DNA of 64,000 nucleotides from Arthrobacter rhizosphaerae (GCF_023062595.1 NZ_JALLAN010000002.1:314099-378098); one strand, 5' to 3'; counted from the first letter of the stretch, positions 41,074-50,576 are shown. The notes: a model not told the origin generated them from the letters alone. A program made the numbers and translations.

Positions 41074-42558
41074 ATGAGCGTAACCGCCAAAGACCTGGCA
41101 GCGTTGATACCCGACTCTTTCACTATGGGCGTTGCAACGGCGGCCTTCCAGATTGAGGGGGCCCTGGACAAGGACGGGCGAGGACCAGCCGGCTGGGATC
41201 TCTTCGCTGCAAGACCTGGTGCAATCGTTGACGACGGGAGCCCCGCCGTTTCCTGCGACCACTACCACCGGATGCCCGAAGACGTTGCCCTGATGAAGGA
41301 GCTCGGCATTGATTCCTACCGGTTCTCCCTGTCCTGGCCCAGGATCCAGCCCGACGGCAAGGGCGCGCTGAATCCGGCCGGTCTGGAATTCTACGACCGG
41401 CTCCTGGACGAACTGCTGGCCAGCGGGATCTCCCCGATGGTCACCCTCTACCACTGGGACACGCCGCTTCCCTTGGATCAGGCCGGGGGCTGGATCCACA
41501 GGGACACCGCGTATCGCCTGGGCGACTTTGCCTCCATCGCCGCCTCATTCTTCGGCGACCGGGTAGCCCGCTGGGTGACGGTCAACGAGCCAGCCACAGT
41601 GGCAACGAACGGGTATGCCCTGGGTCTGCATTCGCCCGGGGAATCGCTGCTGCTGAACGCTTTCCCCAGCGTCCACCACCAGCTCCTGGGGCATGGCCTG
41701 GCCGTCCAGGCTCTGAGGTCAGCCAACGTTCCGGGGGAAATCGGAATTACCAACGTCTACTCCCCGATGGTTCCTGCATCGGGCAACCCCCTGGACAAAC
41801 TAAGTGCCGGTCTTATGGATATTGCCCAGAACAGGCTCTACGCCGACCCTGTCCTGACCGGCAAGTACCCCGACGTTATCCGGGCAGCCAAATTCTTCTC
41901 GTCCTTCAACCACCCGGATGAGGACATGACTGTGATTTCGCAACCCCTGGACTTCTACGGGTTGAACTACTACATGCCCACGAAAGTTGCGGCGGGGGCA
42001 GGTGAAGGGCCGGTCCCTGCGGGCATGGCCGAGGCGATGGGCAGCGATCTGAGTGAAAACGCCCCGGGTTCGCCCTTCCACATCACGGCCTGGTCCGACG
42101 CGCAGACCACTGCCTACGGTTGGCCCATCAAGCCTGAGTACATGTCTGTTGCGCTGGCCGAAATGGCAGAACGCTATCCGGATCTTCCACCAGTGATCAT
42201 CACTGAAGGAGGAGCGAGTTTCGACGACGTGGTGGTCAAGGACCGGAAAGCTGGCAAGATCATCATCCCGGATGAGCGCAGGCTGAGATATCTGGCGGAG
42301 CACCTGGCCAGTGCGTTGGAGGCGACCGCCCCAGGGGGTGTGGCCGAATCGATGGATCTACGCGGGTATTACGTCTGGTCCCTTATGGACAATTTCGAGT
42401 GGTCAGCCGGGTACCGGCAGCCTTTCGGCCTCATCCACGTCGACTTTGAGACACTCGTGCGCACTCCGAAGGCGTCCTACTACTGGCTTCAGGAGGTCCT
42501 TGCCTCCCGCCATCCCGGCGTTCCCGAAACAGCGGCAGGCGCGGCAGCCGTCCGATGA
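41074..42558 (+). CDS. GH1 beta-glucosidase
   Basis: Cytoplasmic beta-glycosidase of 494 residues. GH1 features: FTMGVATAAFQIEGA at the N-terminus, YRFSLSWPRI, VTVNEPATV with the acid/base Glu (near 171), and VIITEGGAS with the nucleophile Glu (near 377), then WSLMDNFEWSAGY. No signal peptide. It hydrolyses beta-linked gluco- or galacto-oligosaccharides. It stands alone, convergent with the App1-domain gene; no operator was seen upstream. Confidence 0.93.
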   Translation: MSVTAKDLAALIPDSFTMGVATAAFQIEGALDKDGRGPAGWDLFAARPGAIVDDGSPAVSCDHYHRMPEDVALMKELGIDSYRFSLSWPRIQPDGKGALNPAGLEFYDRLLDELLASGISPMVTLYHWDTPLPLDQAGGWIHRDTAYRLGDFASIAASFFGDRVARWVTVNEPATVATNGYALGLHSPGESLLLNAFPSVHHQLLGHGLAVQALRSANVPGEIGITNVYSPMVPASGNPLDKLSAGLMDIAQNRLYADPVLTGKYPDVIRAAKFFSSFNHPDEDMTVISQPLDFYGLNYYMPTKVAAGAGEGPVPAGMAEAMGSDLSENAPGSPFHITAWSDAQTTAYGWPIKPEYMSVALAEMAERYPDLPPVIITEGGASFDDVVVKDRKAGKIIIPDERRLRYLAEHLASALEATAPGGVAESMDLRGYYVWSLMDNFEWSAGYRQPFGLIHVDFETLVRTPKASYYWLQEVLASRHPGVPETAAGAAAVR

Positions 42559-42586
42559 CGTACGAGCCGCCGCATGTAGCAAGCGG

Positions 42587-43645
42587 TCAGAGAAGGTCCA
42601 GGCCCTTGAGGCCCTTGGCTATTCCGGCGCCATCGGGAGAGTAGATCCACGGGACCCTTGAACCGGTGTGATCGCCGTTCTCTGAGTGCCCGCCCGCCAG
42701 AACCGATTCGCTAACGGACAGTTGGCGGATGGCGATGGCTGCAACGCGCGACCCGTGCTCCCGGGAAAACTCCGAGTAGATCTGTTCGTCATGCTGGCCG
42801 TTATCACCAACCAGCAGCCACCGCATGTCAGGGAACTCAGCTGCCAACCGCTCAAGGTTCCGAAGCTTGTGTTCCTGACCACTGCGGAACCAGCGGTCCT
42901 GGGTGAGCCCCCAGTCCGTGAGCAACAGGGTGCCGGACGGGTACATGTTCCGGGTGAGGAAACGCGCCAGTGTAGGGGCTGCGTTCCAAGGCCCCGTGGA
43001 CAGATAGACCACAGGCGCGTCCGGATGTTCCACGATCAGGCGGTCCAGCAGCACCGCCATGCCGGGCGTTGCCATCCTGGCCCTCTCGCTCAGGACAAAG
43101 GTGTTCCAGAGAGCAAGGAACGGGCGGGGAAGGGCCGTGACCATCACTGTGTCATCGATGTCCGAAACTATCCCAAACCGGGTACCTGGAGCCACCACAA
43201 AGATGTTGGCCTCGGCGGGTTCGGTGCCCTCCGCGCGAAGCACTGCCGTGTGCCATCCCGGCGAGAGGGACACCTTTACATCTGTATCCACCAGTCCGCC
43301 GCGGTCGGTTCTTATGGTGGTCACGACTCCGCCGATTTCGATCTCGACGGTCACGTTGGGGATCGGAACGCTGGTGAAGGCACGCCAGCCCCGGACGTTC
43401 TGGTTTCCGTTTTTTGCGGCGTGCTCTGCGCGGCTGCCGGGAGCGGGCTTGCTGGTCAGCAGGACCCGGGCCAGGATACGGACGAAGTCGGTTGATCCGT
43501 ACCCTTGGTAGGCAACCGTCTGCGGGACGAAATTCCAGCGCCTGGCCAGCCGCATCCGCAAGGTGTTCCCGGCATCCGACAGCTTGTGGGCGAGTCGGAA
43601 CACGCGTTTCCCTGCCAGTGATGATTCCTTCGGCGCCAATTTCAT
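42587..43645 (-). CDS. App1-type (DUF2183) phosphatidate phosphatase-like protein
   Basis: A 352-residue protein with an Ig-like middle (about 95-165) and a C-terminal HAD-like App1 domain (about 170-340): VSDIDDTVMVT holds the DxDxT nucleophile motif, LSTGPW and LVGDNGQHD are the later motifs. The yeast App1 enzyme dephosphorylates phosphatidate. ATG 43645 lies six bases after CAGAGT without a ribosome site, a possible leaderless start; the upstream frame is rejected. It follows the DUF72 gene by 53 bases. Confidence 0.85.
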   Translation of the reverse strand: MKLAPKESSLAGKRVFRLAHKLSDAGNTLRMRLARRWNFVPQTVAYQGYGSTDFVRILARVLLTSKPAPGSRAEHAAKNGNQNVRGWRAFTSVPIPNVTVEIEIGGVVTTIRTDRGGLVDTDVKVSLSPGWHTAVLRAEGTEPAEANIFVVAPGTRFGIVSDIDDTVMVTALPRPFLALWNTFVLSERARMATPGMAVLLDRLIVEHPDAPVVYLSTGPWNAAPTLARFLTRNMYPSGTLLLTDWGLTQDRWFRSGQEHKLRNLERLAAEFPDMRWLLVGDNGQHDEQIYSEFSREHGSRVAAIAIRQLSVSESVLAGGHSENGDHTGSRVPWIYSPDGAGIAKGLKGLDLL

Positions 43646-43698
43646 GCCTCCACTCTGCCACAGCTGCCACTCCCAAAGACGCAGATCAGGGCACAGGA

Positions 43699-44430
43699 TC
43701 AACCGTCTTCCAGCAGCCCCCGCAATGTGAACGCATTCCGCACCGCGTTACCGCCGCCGTCGTTATTGAAGTAGACCAAAACGTCCTTGCCCACGGAACG
43801 CCATTCGCTGATCCGATCCGCCCACCATTTCAGGTCATCGTCTGAATACGAGCCACCGTAGAGGTGCTGGTGGTCAGGGCCGTGGAGCCGTATATACACA
43901 AACGGGGCTGTGGCGCGGAGGATGCAGGGAAGGTTTGCCCCGCTCATGATGCAGTACGCAGCCCGGTGCCGTTCGAGGAGCTGGTAGACCTCCGGATGGT
44001 CCCAACTGTCATGGCGGAACTCCACCGCCACGCGGATCCACTCCGGCAACGCTGAGAGGAAATAATCCAACCTGGCATCGTCCCGGGCAAGATTGGGCGG
44101 CAACTGTGCCAGCAGCACCGCCCGTTTGTCCCCCAGTTCATGCCAGCACCGGGTTATCCGTTCAACCCACACTTCCGGGCTGTAGAGCTTTTTCGCATGG
44201 GTGAGACCACGGGGGGCCTTGACGGACATGGCAAACCCAGCGGGAAGACGGTTGCGCCAGCTCGCGAAGGACGTCTCCCTGGGCCAGCGGTAGAAGCTTG
44301 CATTAAGCTCCACCGTGTTGAACCGCGCTACGTAGTACTGCAGCCGGTCCCTCGACGGCAGTCCGGGAGGGTACAGAACATTCTCCCAGTGGTCATAGCT
44401 CCAACCGGACGTGCCGATGTTGAGGGTCAC
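43699..44430 (-). CDS. DUF72 protein
   Basis: A 243-residue TIM-barrel-like protein of the DUF72 (YecE) family: NIGTSGWSYDHWENVLYPP, YVARFNTVELNASFYRWP and VEFRHDSW are the family marks. Biochemical role is not known. GTG 44430 directly follows the TAA of the aldo-keto reductase gene, so translation is coupled. The region GSYSDDDLKWWADRISEWR and YFNNDGGGNAVRNAF near the end are also typical. Confidence 0.9.
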   Translation of the reverse strand: MTLNIGTSGWSYDHWENVLYPPGLPSRDRLQYYVARFNTVELNASFYRWPRETSFASWRNRLPAGFAMSVKAPRGLTHAKKLYSPEVWVERITRCWHELGDKRAVLLAQLPPNLARDDARLDYFLSALPEWIRVAVEFRHDSWDHPEVYQLLERHRAAYCIMSGANLPCILRATAPFVYIRLHGPDHQHLYGGSYSDDDLKWWADRISEWRSVGKDVLVYFNNDGGGNAVRNAFTLRGLLEDG

Positions 44431-45312
44431 TTAGTCTTCGCCGGCCCATTCCTGCGCGTGACGGGTGAAAGCTTTCTCCCAGCGGTGCAGTTCAGTTTCC
44501 GGCAAAGGCCCACGGGCGACGGCGGCCGCAGCCTCTTCGAGGTGGGCGACATTGGAGGTGCCCATGACCATGGTGGAGACCCCGGGGGCGAAGGCAGAGA
44601 AACGCACTGCCGTGCCGGGCCAATCGTCTGCCTGCGGTTCGAGGCCCATCTGGTTGATACGGTCCCAATACGTTTCGCCATAGGTGCCGGTTGGCCGCTC
44701 ACTGTAGCGCCAGGGCGCGTTGGCCAGCGGGCGTTTGGCCACCACCCCGATTCCCCGGTGCGCGGCGTCCGGCAGGATCTCATGCAGGGAGTTCTGGTCT
44801 GCGATGTTGACCGACGTCTGCAGGGCGCCGAAGGCGTTGGACGCGGCAGCCCAGGCGAGGGGTTCGTTGTCGCCGCTGAAACCGGCGACGCGGACCTTGC
44901 CTGCATCAACGCAGGCCAGCAATGCGTCTATTGCTTCGCCCTTTTCGAGGACTTCCAGTGGGCAGGCGTGGAGGAAGACGACGTCGATCACGTCAGTCCG
45001 CAGCGTGCGGAGTGACTCCTCCACCCCAAGACGCACTGCTGCTGCGCTCCAGTCCGGCTGACCAGACGCCCCGGTCCCAACCTTCGTGGAGAGCACCACC
45101 TGATCCCGGTGCGGGGGCAAGAATGCCCCAAGGCGTTCCTCTGAGCGTCCATAGCTGCGGGCGGTATCAAAAAAGGTGATTCCCAGTCCGATCGCCCGAT
45201 CCAGCAGGCGGTGGGCTTCCTGGTCCGTGAGGACGTCATCGCCGAGATGTCCTGCACCAAAGCCCAAGGCTGAGACAGCGAAAGTGGTGTGGCCGAAAGT
45301 CTTATGAAGCAT
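44431..45312 (-). CDS. Aldo/keto reductase
   Basis: NADPH-dependent oxidoreductase of 293 residues, TIM barrel. Catalytic residues fit: Asp and Tyr in FFDTARSYGRSE (about 48-58), Lys in VVLSTKVG (near 78) and His in VVFLHACP (near 113). ATG 45312 has AGAAGGG 10 bases upstream. It is the first gene of the leftward unit with DUF72 and the App1-domain gene, and is divergent from GH15. Substrate unknown. Confidence 0.9.
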   Translation of the reverse strand: MLHKTFGHTTFAVSALGFGAGHLGDDVLTDQEAHRLLDRAIGLGITFFDTARSYGRSEERLGAFLPPHRDQVVLSTKVGTGASGQPDWSAAAVRLGVEESLRTLRTDVIDVVFLHACPLEVLEKGEAIDALLACVDAGKVRVAGFSGDNEPLAWAAASNAFGALQTSVNIADQNSLHEILPDAAHRGIGVVAKRPLANAPWRYSERPTGTYGETYWDRINQMGLEPQADDWPGTAVRFSAFAPGVSTMVMGTSNVAHLEEAAAAVARGPLPETELHRWEKAFTRHAQEWAGED

Positions 45313-45456
45313 TGACTGGGTTCCCTTCTGTCCTGCGGCATCCACATGCCCGCGACAGAACCCAGCACATGGAAATGTATCCATCGGCAGCTGCATCACC
45401 GTGTTTCACACCCTACACCTCGTGCCTCGAGGGCAGATTGTGGCACGCTAGGGTCC

Positions 45457-47250
45457 ATGGCACGGATCGAGGATTATGCGATGGTTGGGGACCTTCACAC
45501 CGCCGCGCTGATCAGCATGGAAGGTTCCGTCGATTGGCTGTGCCTCCCACGGTTTGACTCCCCGGCGTGCTTCAACGCCTTGCTGGATACCCCTGCCGCC
45601 GGCCGCTGGCTCCTGGCACCCGTGAACGGCGGGAAATGCACCCGGCGCCGATACCAGCCAGGGACGCTCATCCTTGAGTCGGAGTGGGACACGCCGGACG
45701 GTCAAGTCCGCATCATCGACTTCATGCCACCCCGTGACGAAGTGGCCGACATCGTCCGGATCGTGGTGGGTGTCAGCGGACAGGTCAGGATACGCGGCGA
45801 ACTGGCCTTGAGGTTTGACTACGGCCACATTGTTCCATGGGTACGCCGTGACCACTACGGGGTGCATGCCATTGCCGGCCCCGATGCAGCGTACCTCGTG
45901 ACCCAGGCGCCCTTGCGGGGTGAGAAGTTCCAGACGGTCAGCGACTTCACGGTGCACGAGGGGGAACGCATCCCCTTTGTGCTGACGTGGGCGCCCAGCC
46001 ATGTCCGGAGACCCCGCTCTGTTGACGCTGAACAGGTGCTCCAGGCCACCGAGGAGTTCTGGCTGGAATGGACGGAGAAGTGCCCGGTCAATGGACCCTA
46101 TGCAGAGGCGGTACAGCGCTCGCTCATCACCCTCAAGGCACTGACCTATGCGCCAACCGGTGGAATCGTCGCAGCGGTTACCACCTCTTTGCCTGAGCAG
46201 TTGGGCGGTCCGCGGAACTGGGACTACCGCTACTGCTGGCTGCGGGACGCCACCTTGACCCTGCAGGCCCTGCTCGCCGCCGGCTACACGGAGGAAGCGG
46301 CTGCCTGGCGGGACTGGCTGCTGCGGGCTGTTGCCGGGGACCCGGCGGACCTTCAGATTATGTACGGAATCCATGGTGAACGCCGGCTGCCTGAGATGCA
46401 GCTTCCCTGGCTCGCGGGGTACGAGAACTCCAAACCGGTGCGGATCGGGAATGCGGCAGCAGACCAACTGCAGTTGGATGTGTGGGGCGAGGTGCTTGAC
46501 TGCCTGTCCTTGACGCGGAACTCGTTGCTCCGCCACACCGATGAGGCGTGGGATGTCCAGATCGCCCTGATGGAGTACCTCGAGGGTGCCTGGGACCAGC
46601 CTGACAACGGGTTGTGGGAAATGCGTGGGCCCCGCCGCCACTTCACGCACTCCAAGGTCATGGCCTGGGTGGCTGCGGACCGAATGGTCAAGGGTGTCAG
46701 GGAGTCAGGCCTGCCCGGGCCGGCGGACCGTTGGGAAGTCCTTCGGGACACGATTCACCACGAGGTGATGACCAAGGGTTTCGACGTCGAACGCAACACG
46801 TTCACGCAGTCCTATGGGCGGCCGGAGCTGGATGCAAGCCTGCTGTTGATTCCACGCGTAGGCTTCCTGCCTCCCGACCACCCACGGGTTATTGGCACGA
46901 TTGATGCCATTCAGCGTGAACTGTCGCGGGATGGTTTCCTGCTCCGCTATCAGCCCGAACACAGCGATGACGGTCTGCCCGGGGACGAAGGAGTGTTCCT
47001 GGCCTGTTCATTCTGGATGGTGGAGGCACTGCTGGGAGCGGGGAGGCATTCCGAAGCCAAGGACCTCTTCGAAAGGCTCCTGGCGCTGCGCAACGACGTA
47101 GGCCTGCTCAGTGAAGAGTTCCATGTGGGCGATGGCAGGCATCTGGGAAATACTCCCCAGGCCTTCAGCCACTTCGCCATGGTGTTGAGCGCCTTGGAAC
47201 TCGAAGAAGACACCATGCACCGCAGTGATACGCCATTGCGGGGAAGTTGA
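45457..47250 (+). CDS. GH15 glucoamylase/trehalase-like enzyme
   Basis: Cytoplasmic glycosidase of 597 residues. An N-terminal beta-sandwich (about 1-200; MVGDLHTAALISMEGSVDWL) precedes the (alpha/alpha)6 barrel (about 230-590; RNWDYRYCWLRDATLT is the family mark). Members act as glucoamylase, trehalase or dextran hydrolases. ATG 45457 fits the family N-terminus; TAGGGT lies two bases before it and no ribosome site is seen. No signal peptide. It could split trehalose, linking to the importer at 12-15 kb, but this is inference. Confidence 0.9.
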   Translation: MARIEDYAMVGDLHTAALISMEGSVDWLCLPRFDSPACFNALLDTPAAGRWLLAPVNGGKCTRRRYQPGTLILESEWDTPDGQVRIIDFMPPRDEVADIVRIVVGVSGQVRIRGELALRFDYGHIVPWVRRDHYGVHAIAGPDAAYLVTQAPLRGEKFQTVSDFTVHEGERIPFVLTWAPSHVRRPRSVDAEQVLQATEEFWLEWTEKCPVNGPYAEAVQRSLITLKALTYAPTGGIVAAVTTSLPEQLGGPRNWDYRYCWLRDATLTLQALLAAGYTEEAAAWRDWLLRAVAGDPADLQIMYGIHGERRLPEMQLPWLAGYENSKPVRIGNAAADQLQLDVWGEVLDCLSLTRNSLLRHTDEAWDVQIALMEYLEGAWDQPDNGLWEMRGPRRHFTHSKVMAWVAADRMVKGVRESGLPGPADRWEVLRDTIHHEVMTKGFDVERNTFTQSYGRPELDASLLLIPRVGFLPPDHPRVIGTIDAIQRELSRDGFLLRYQPEHSDDGLPGDEGVFLACSFWMVEALLGAGRHSEAKDLFERLLALRNDVGLLSEEFHVGDGRHLGNTPQAFSHFAMVLSALELEEDTMHRSDTPLRGS

Positions 47251-47293
47251 TCGGCAGCCAAGAGGCATCCTTCCGTTTTCCTCTCAGGCATCG

Positions 47294-47307
47294 GTAAGTA
47301 TACTTAC
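47294..47307 (+). promoter_or_regulatory. 14-base palindrome containing a -10 box
   Basis: GTAAGTATACTTAC (47294-47307) is a perfect palindrome that contains TATACT, a good -10, 39 bases before the DUF1508 gene. An operator laid over the promoter is likely; no -35 was clear. Confidence 0.6.
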
Positions 47308-47345
47308 TACTACGTCACGACGCCGTGAAGTATGGAGGAGATGCA

Positions 47346-47654
47346 ATGTCTGGATATTTCGAACTCGTAGACGCACCCGACGGCGGATACCGCATCAGGT
47401 TGCTGGACGGAACCGGGGCCCTCATGGCCGTCTCCATTACCTTCCCGACGAAGAAGGCAGCAGTGGCAGGTATTGCCAAGGCTCGCGAAATCGCAGGCAC
47501 AGGCCTGATCCGTGACCGCAGCCATGACCAGCAGCCCGCACGCCCGAGACAGCAGAGCATCAAACAGCACGTCAAAGCGACCAGGAAGTCTACGGCCGGC
47601 GGGGGGCACGGTCAGTTGGTAGCCGCAGGAAGGCGCACCGGCATCGGCCACTGA
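47346..47654 (+). CDS. DUF1508-type protein
   Basis: A 102-residue protein with one DUF1508/YegP-like module at about 1-50 (GYFELVDAPDGGYRIRLLDG, FPTKKAAVAGI) and a basic tail. GGAGGAGA lies before ATG 47346. The stop overlaps the next start by one base (ATGA). YegP-like modules are of unknown role, often stress-linked. Confidence 0.75.
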   Translation: MSGYFELVDAPDGGYRIRLLDGTGALMAVSITFPTKKAAVAGIAKAREIAGTGLIRDRSHDQQPARPRQQSIKQHVKATRKSTAGGGHGQLVAAGRRTGIGH

Positions 47655-48364
47655 TGCTCAACGGCAAACCCCGCGGGGGGCATCGGGCAGCGGTTCTGTT
47701 TGACGTGGACGGGACACTCGTGGACTCGTCGTACCTGCACGCCATGGCCTGGTGGCACGCCTTCCGAGGAGCAGGTTTCGATGTGCCCATGGCTTCGATC
47801 CACCGGGCGGTGGGCATGGGCGGGGACAAGCTGGTAGCGCATCTTTTGCCCGCGGAACGTGACAGAAGCCAAGACGCCTCGGTGATGGATGCCCACGCCG
47901 CCATTTTCTCGACCTACTGGCCATTCCTGCGGGCCTTCGACGGCGCCCGCGACCTTCTGTTTCAATGCCGCGAAGGCGGGCTCGCCGTCGCGCTGGCCTC
48001 TTCCGCGCGTGAGCGGGACCTGAAGATGCTCAGGTCAGCCCTTAATTCGGACCCCTACATCCACGCGGCCACGAGCGCCAACGATGCCAAGGAAAGCAAG
48101 CCTGAACCGGACATCCTCTTGGCCGCCCTGGAAGCCGTCGGCGTGAGTGCCCATGATGCCGTGTATGTGGGCGATGCAGTGTGGGATGTGTATGCGGCCG
48201 CCAAAATCGGAGTACCCACCATTGGAGTGACTTGCGGGGGTACCAGCGAGGCTGAACTCAGGGATGCAGGTGCGATCGAAATCTATTCGGGACCGAGGGA
48301 GCTATTGGGCAATCTCAGGGACAGCGCCATCGGAAAGCTCCTTCAAAGCAAAGCGTTCCGCTAA
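47654..48364 (+). CDS. HAD-family phosphatase, beta-phosphoglucomutase-like
   Basis: A 236-residue HAD hydrolase. Motif I is LFDVDGTLVDSS (near 15), motif II VALASSARERD, motif III Lys in KESKPEPDIL and motif IV YVGDAVWDV. The helical cap between motifs I and II fits sugar-phosphate phosphatases or beta-phosphoglucomutase-like enzymes. Translation is coupled to the DUF1508 gene. Substrate not known. Confidence 0.88.
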   Translation: MLNGKPRGGHRAAVLFDVDGTLVDSSYLHAMAWWHAFRGAGFDVPMASIHRAVGMGGDKLVAHLLPAERDRSQDASVMDAHAAIFSTYWPFLRAFDGARDLLFQCREGGLAVALASSARERDLKMLRSALNSDPYIHAATSANDAKESKPEPDILLAALEAVGVSAHDAVYVGDAVWDVYAAAKIGVPTIGVTCGGTSEAELRDAGAIEIYSGPRELLGNLRDSAIGKLLQSKAFR

Positions 48365-48417
48365 GGCCCCAACTGCCGGTTGCTGCTTATTCAATCGGTG
48401 CCTTATCAGGCAGTTGC

Positions 48418-49230
48418 TCAGATTCCACGCCACTCGTCGTCGGGCAGCTTGGCTCCGGCCGTCGGACCCATCTGGAGCATCCCGCCGTCCACCACCCACG
48501 ACGCACCTGTGACATAGCTCGACGCCGGCGAGGCGAGGAACGCGATGACGGCCGCGATCTCCTGGGCGCGGCCCGATCGCCCCAGCGGAACCCCGGGCTT
48601 GTTCCGTGGTTGGGGGTCGTCGCCCTCCTGTCCGGACATAGGAGTCGAGATGGCGCCCGGAGCGACGGAATTCGCTGTGATGCCGTGGCTGGACAGTTCC
48701 AGGGCAATCGTCTTAATCAGCCCGCCCAGCCCGTGCTTGGCTGCCACATAAGCCGAGGAGCCTACTTTGGGCTGAGTTTCATGGACGCTTGTCACCGCGA
48801 TGATCCTGCCGCCCTTCCCGGCCCGGACCATGCTGCGGGCTGCAGCCTGGATGCAGAGGAAAGCCCCGTTGAGGTCCACATCCATGGTGTCGGCCCAGCT
48901 GTCGTATCCAAGATCCAGGAACGGTGTGCCTTCACCTATTCCGGCGTTGTTGACAAAAACATCCACCCCGCCGAGTTCCGCCGCGAGTTCATCCACCACG
49001 CCGGAACATGCCGGAATATCAGAGGTGTCCAGTTGCCGGACCACCGCAGTCCTCCCGGCCTCCCGGACCTGCGAGGCGGTGTGTTCCGCGCCCGCCTGGT
49101 CCGTGTGCCACGTGATGCCGATATCCAGGCCGTTCCTGGCCAGGGCCACGGCGGTGGCCCTGCCGATGCCTGAATCGCTGCCCGTGACGATTGCGGTTCG
49201 GGGGGAAAACTCCCGTGGTGAAGATTCCAT
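48418..49230 (-). CDS. Short-chain dehydrogenase
   Basis: NAD(P)-dependent SDR of 270 residues. TGSDSGIGRATA (about 16-27) is the cofactor motif, NNAGIGEG the structural motif, Ser in TSVHET and YVAAKHGLGG the catalytic YxxxK. It ends with DGGMLQMGP, usual for classical SDRs. ATG 49230 is five bases after the VOC gene stop. It is the last gene of a three-gene leftward unit. Substrate unknown. Confidence 0.9.
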   Translation of the reverse strand: MESSPREFSPRTAIVTGSDSGIGRATAVALARNGLDIGITWHTDQAGAEHTASQVREAGRTAVVRQLDTSDIPACSGVVDELAAELGGVDVFVNNAGIGEGTPFLDLGYDSWADTMDVDLNGAFLCIQAAARSMVRAGKGGRIIAVTSVHETQPKVGSSAYVAAKHGLGGLIKTIALELSSHGITANSVAPGAISTPMSGQEGDDPQPRNKPGVPLGRSGRAQEIAAVIAFLASPASSYVTGASWVVDGGMLQMGPTAGAKLPDDEWRGI

Positions 49231-49235
49231 AGTGT

Positions 49236-49595
49236 CTACGCCCCGCTCGCATCCACGACGCAAAAACGGTTGCCTTCGGGATCTGCGAGCACTATGAAGT
49301 CCGCGTCGTCGGGGTAGAGATCCCAATCAACGCGTTCGGCTCCCAGGTCCAAAAGCCGCTGGACCTCCGCTTCCTGGTTGTCCGCCCAGAGGTCGAGATG
49401 GATCCGCGGGTGCAATTGAACAGGAGTCTCGCTGAGCATCAGCGCCAGCCGGGCGCCGTCGCCCTTTTGCGGATTCAGGATGACCCACGTGTCGTCCCCG
49501 TTATCCTGGGGCGCATAGTCAAGGGCGGCAGTCCAGAATGCGGTAGCCCTGGCGACATCACCGACGCCAAGGACAGTGGTTCCGACTGTCAGCAT
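49236..49595 (-). CDS. VOC/glyoxalase-fold protein
   Basis: A 119-residue protein of the vicinal-oxygen-chelate superfamily: VGDVARATAFWTAALDY at the N-terminus and IVLADPEGNRFCVV at the C-terminus. It probably binds a metal and acts as a dioxygenase, lyase or resistance protein; which one cannot be told. It starts two bases after the small gene at 49598. Confidence 0.85.
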   Translation of the reverse strand: MLTVGTTVLGVGDVARATAFWTAALDYAPQDNGDDTWVILNPQKGDGARLALMLSETPVQLHPRIHLDLWADNQEAEVQRLLDLGAERVDWDLYPDDADFIVLADPEGNRFCVVDASGA

Positions 49596-49597
49596 TC

Positions 49598-49837
49598 CTA
49601 CACGGCCTGACCTGTGGCGGCCTCGTTGGCAGTCTCATCCTTCCGCCAGGCCACGAATACGCGGACTGAGCCGTCGTCGTTTCGCTCCACTTCCGTTACG
49701 ATGTCCGCCACGCTTGCCCCCATGCCCATCAACTTTGCCCGATAGGTGGTGACCAGCTCTTCAAGGCTGGATTCGGTCCATTCTCCCGGCCGCATTCTGG
49801 TGGAAATCTCGACGGGCTCGGGCTGGTATAGCGTCAT
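49598..49837 (-). CDS. Small protein at head of VOC-SDR operon
   Basis: A 79-residue soluble protein (SSLEELVTTYRAKLMGMGASV near the middle, then a beta-like end VRVFVAWRKDE). AAGGAAAGG lies before ATG 49837. It heads the operon small protein-VOC-SDR with gaps of two and five bases. No family recognised. Confidence 0.7.
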   Translation of the reverse strand: MTLYQPEPVEISTRMRPGEWTESSLEELVTTYRAKLMGMGASVADIVTEVERNDDGSVRVFVAWRKDETANEAATGQAV

Positions 49838-49945
49838 GATGCTGCCTTTCCTTGGGGGACTGGGGCACCTTCAACGCTAGTGAGTTTGCACTCCGGGAGG
49901 CAAGGGATTTGATCAGGTTGCTTAGTTTTTCTCCGAAACAAAACT

Positions 49946-49961
49946 GATAAGCATGCTGATC
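49946..49961. promoter_or_regulatory. Near-palindrome upstream of VOC-SDR operon
   Basis: GATAAGCATGCTGATC is a 16-base palindrome with one mismatched pair, centred on AGCATGCT, in the 262-base gap between the leftward operon and the CBS gene. It may be an operator for either side. Confidence 0.4.
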
Positions 49962-50099
49962 TTCACAGGAAACTGATTCGGCGCTACGGTCAAAGTACCC
50001 CCGGAGGGTTGTGCGCCATCACCTCAAACGGGGGACCAATTCCATATCCATTCCGGGCAGGGGAGCGCCGCCCGGAGGACTTTGTGAGGAGTGATCAGT

Positions 50100-50513
50100 A
50101 TGCCAAAGGCACGCGATTTTATGACTCCGGGCGCTGAATGCATCGGAGAAAAGGAAACCCTGGAGGCGGCGGCCCGCAAGATGAAATCGCTCAACGTGGG
50201 TGCACTTCCCATCTGCGGAGAGGATCAGCGGCTCAAAGGAATGGTCACTGACAGGGACATAGTCATCAAATGCCTGGCTGAGGGCGGAGACCCCCGCAGT
50301 GCCACGGCGGGAGAGATGGCTGAGGGGAAACCGGTCACGATTGGTGCCGATGACTCCATTGAGGAAGCCATCAGGACCATGCAGGAACACCAGGTCCGGC
50401 GCCTTCCGGTGATTGACGGACATGACCTCGTAGGCATGCTCAGCCAGGCTGATATTGCCCGCAACTATCCCGAGGACCGCGTGGGTGAACTCGTGGAGTT
50501 CATTTCCTACTGA
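50100..50513 (+). CDS. Two-CBS-domain protein
   Basis: A 137-residue protein made of two CBS modules (about 7-60, ARDFMTPGAECIGE, LKGMVTDRDIV; about 70-130, TIGADDSIEEA, VRRLPVID). Stand-alone CBS pairs bind adenine nucleotides and act as energy or redox sensors. GAGGAG lies eight bases before ATG 50100; GTG 50091 is less likely. The zinc dehydrogenase gene follows 63 bases on. Confidence 0.88.
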   Translation: MPKARDFMTPGAECIGEKETLEAAARKMKSLNVGALPICGEDQRLKGMVTDRDIVIKCLAEGGDPRSATAGEMAEGKPVTIGADDSIEEAIRTMQEHQVRRLPVIDGHDLVGMLSQADIARNYPEDRVGELVEFISY

Positions 50514-50576
50514 TCCTACGGACCCCTTACCGTCCGGCTACGGCTACCCGGTTCCCATCGCGTTGAGAGGCAAACG

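Noticed and set aside
45448..46650. 400-codon minus-strand frame under GH15
   Set aside because: Antisense to a clear GH15 gene with conserved motifs; no protein-like features of its own.
48370..48418. CAACTGCC/GGCAGTTG inverted repeat between HAD and SDR genes as terminator
   Set aside because: The loop is over 25 bases with no T-run; too weak to list as a feature.
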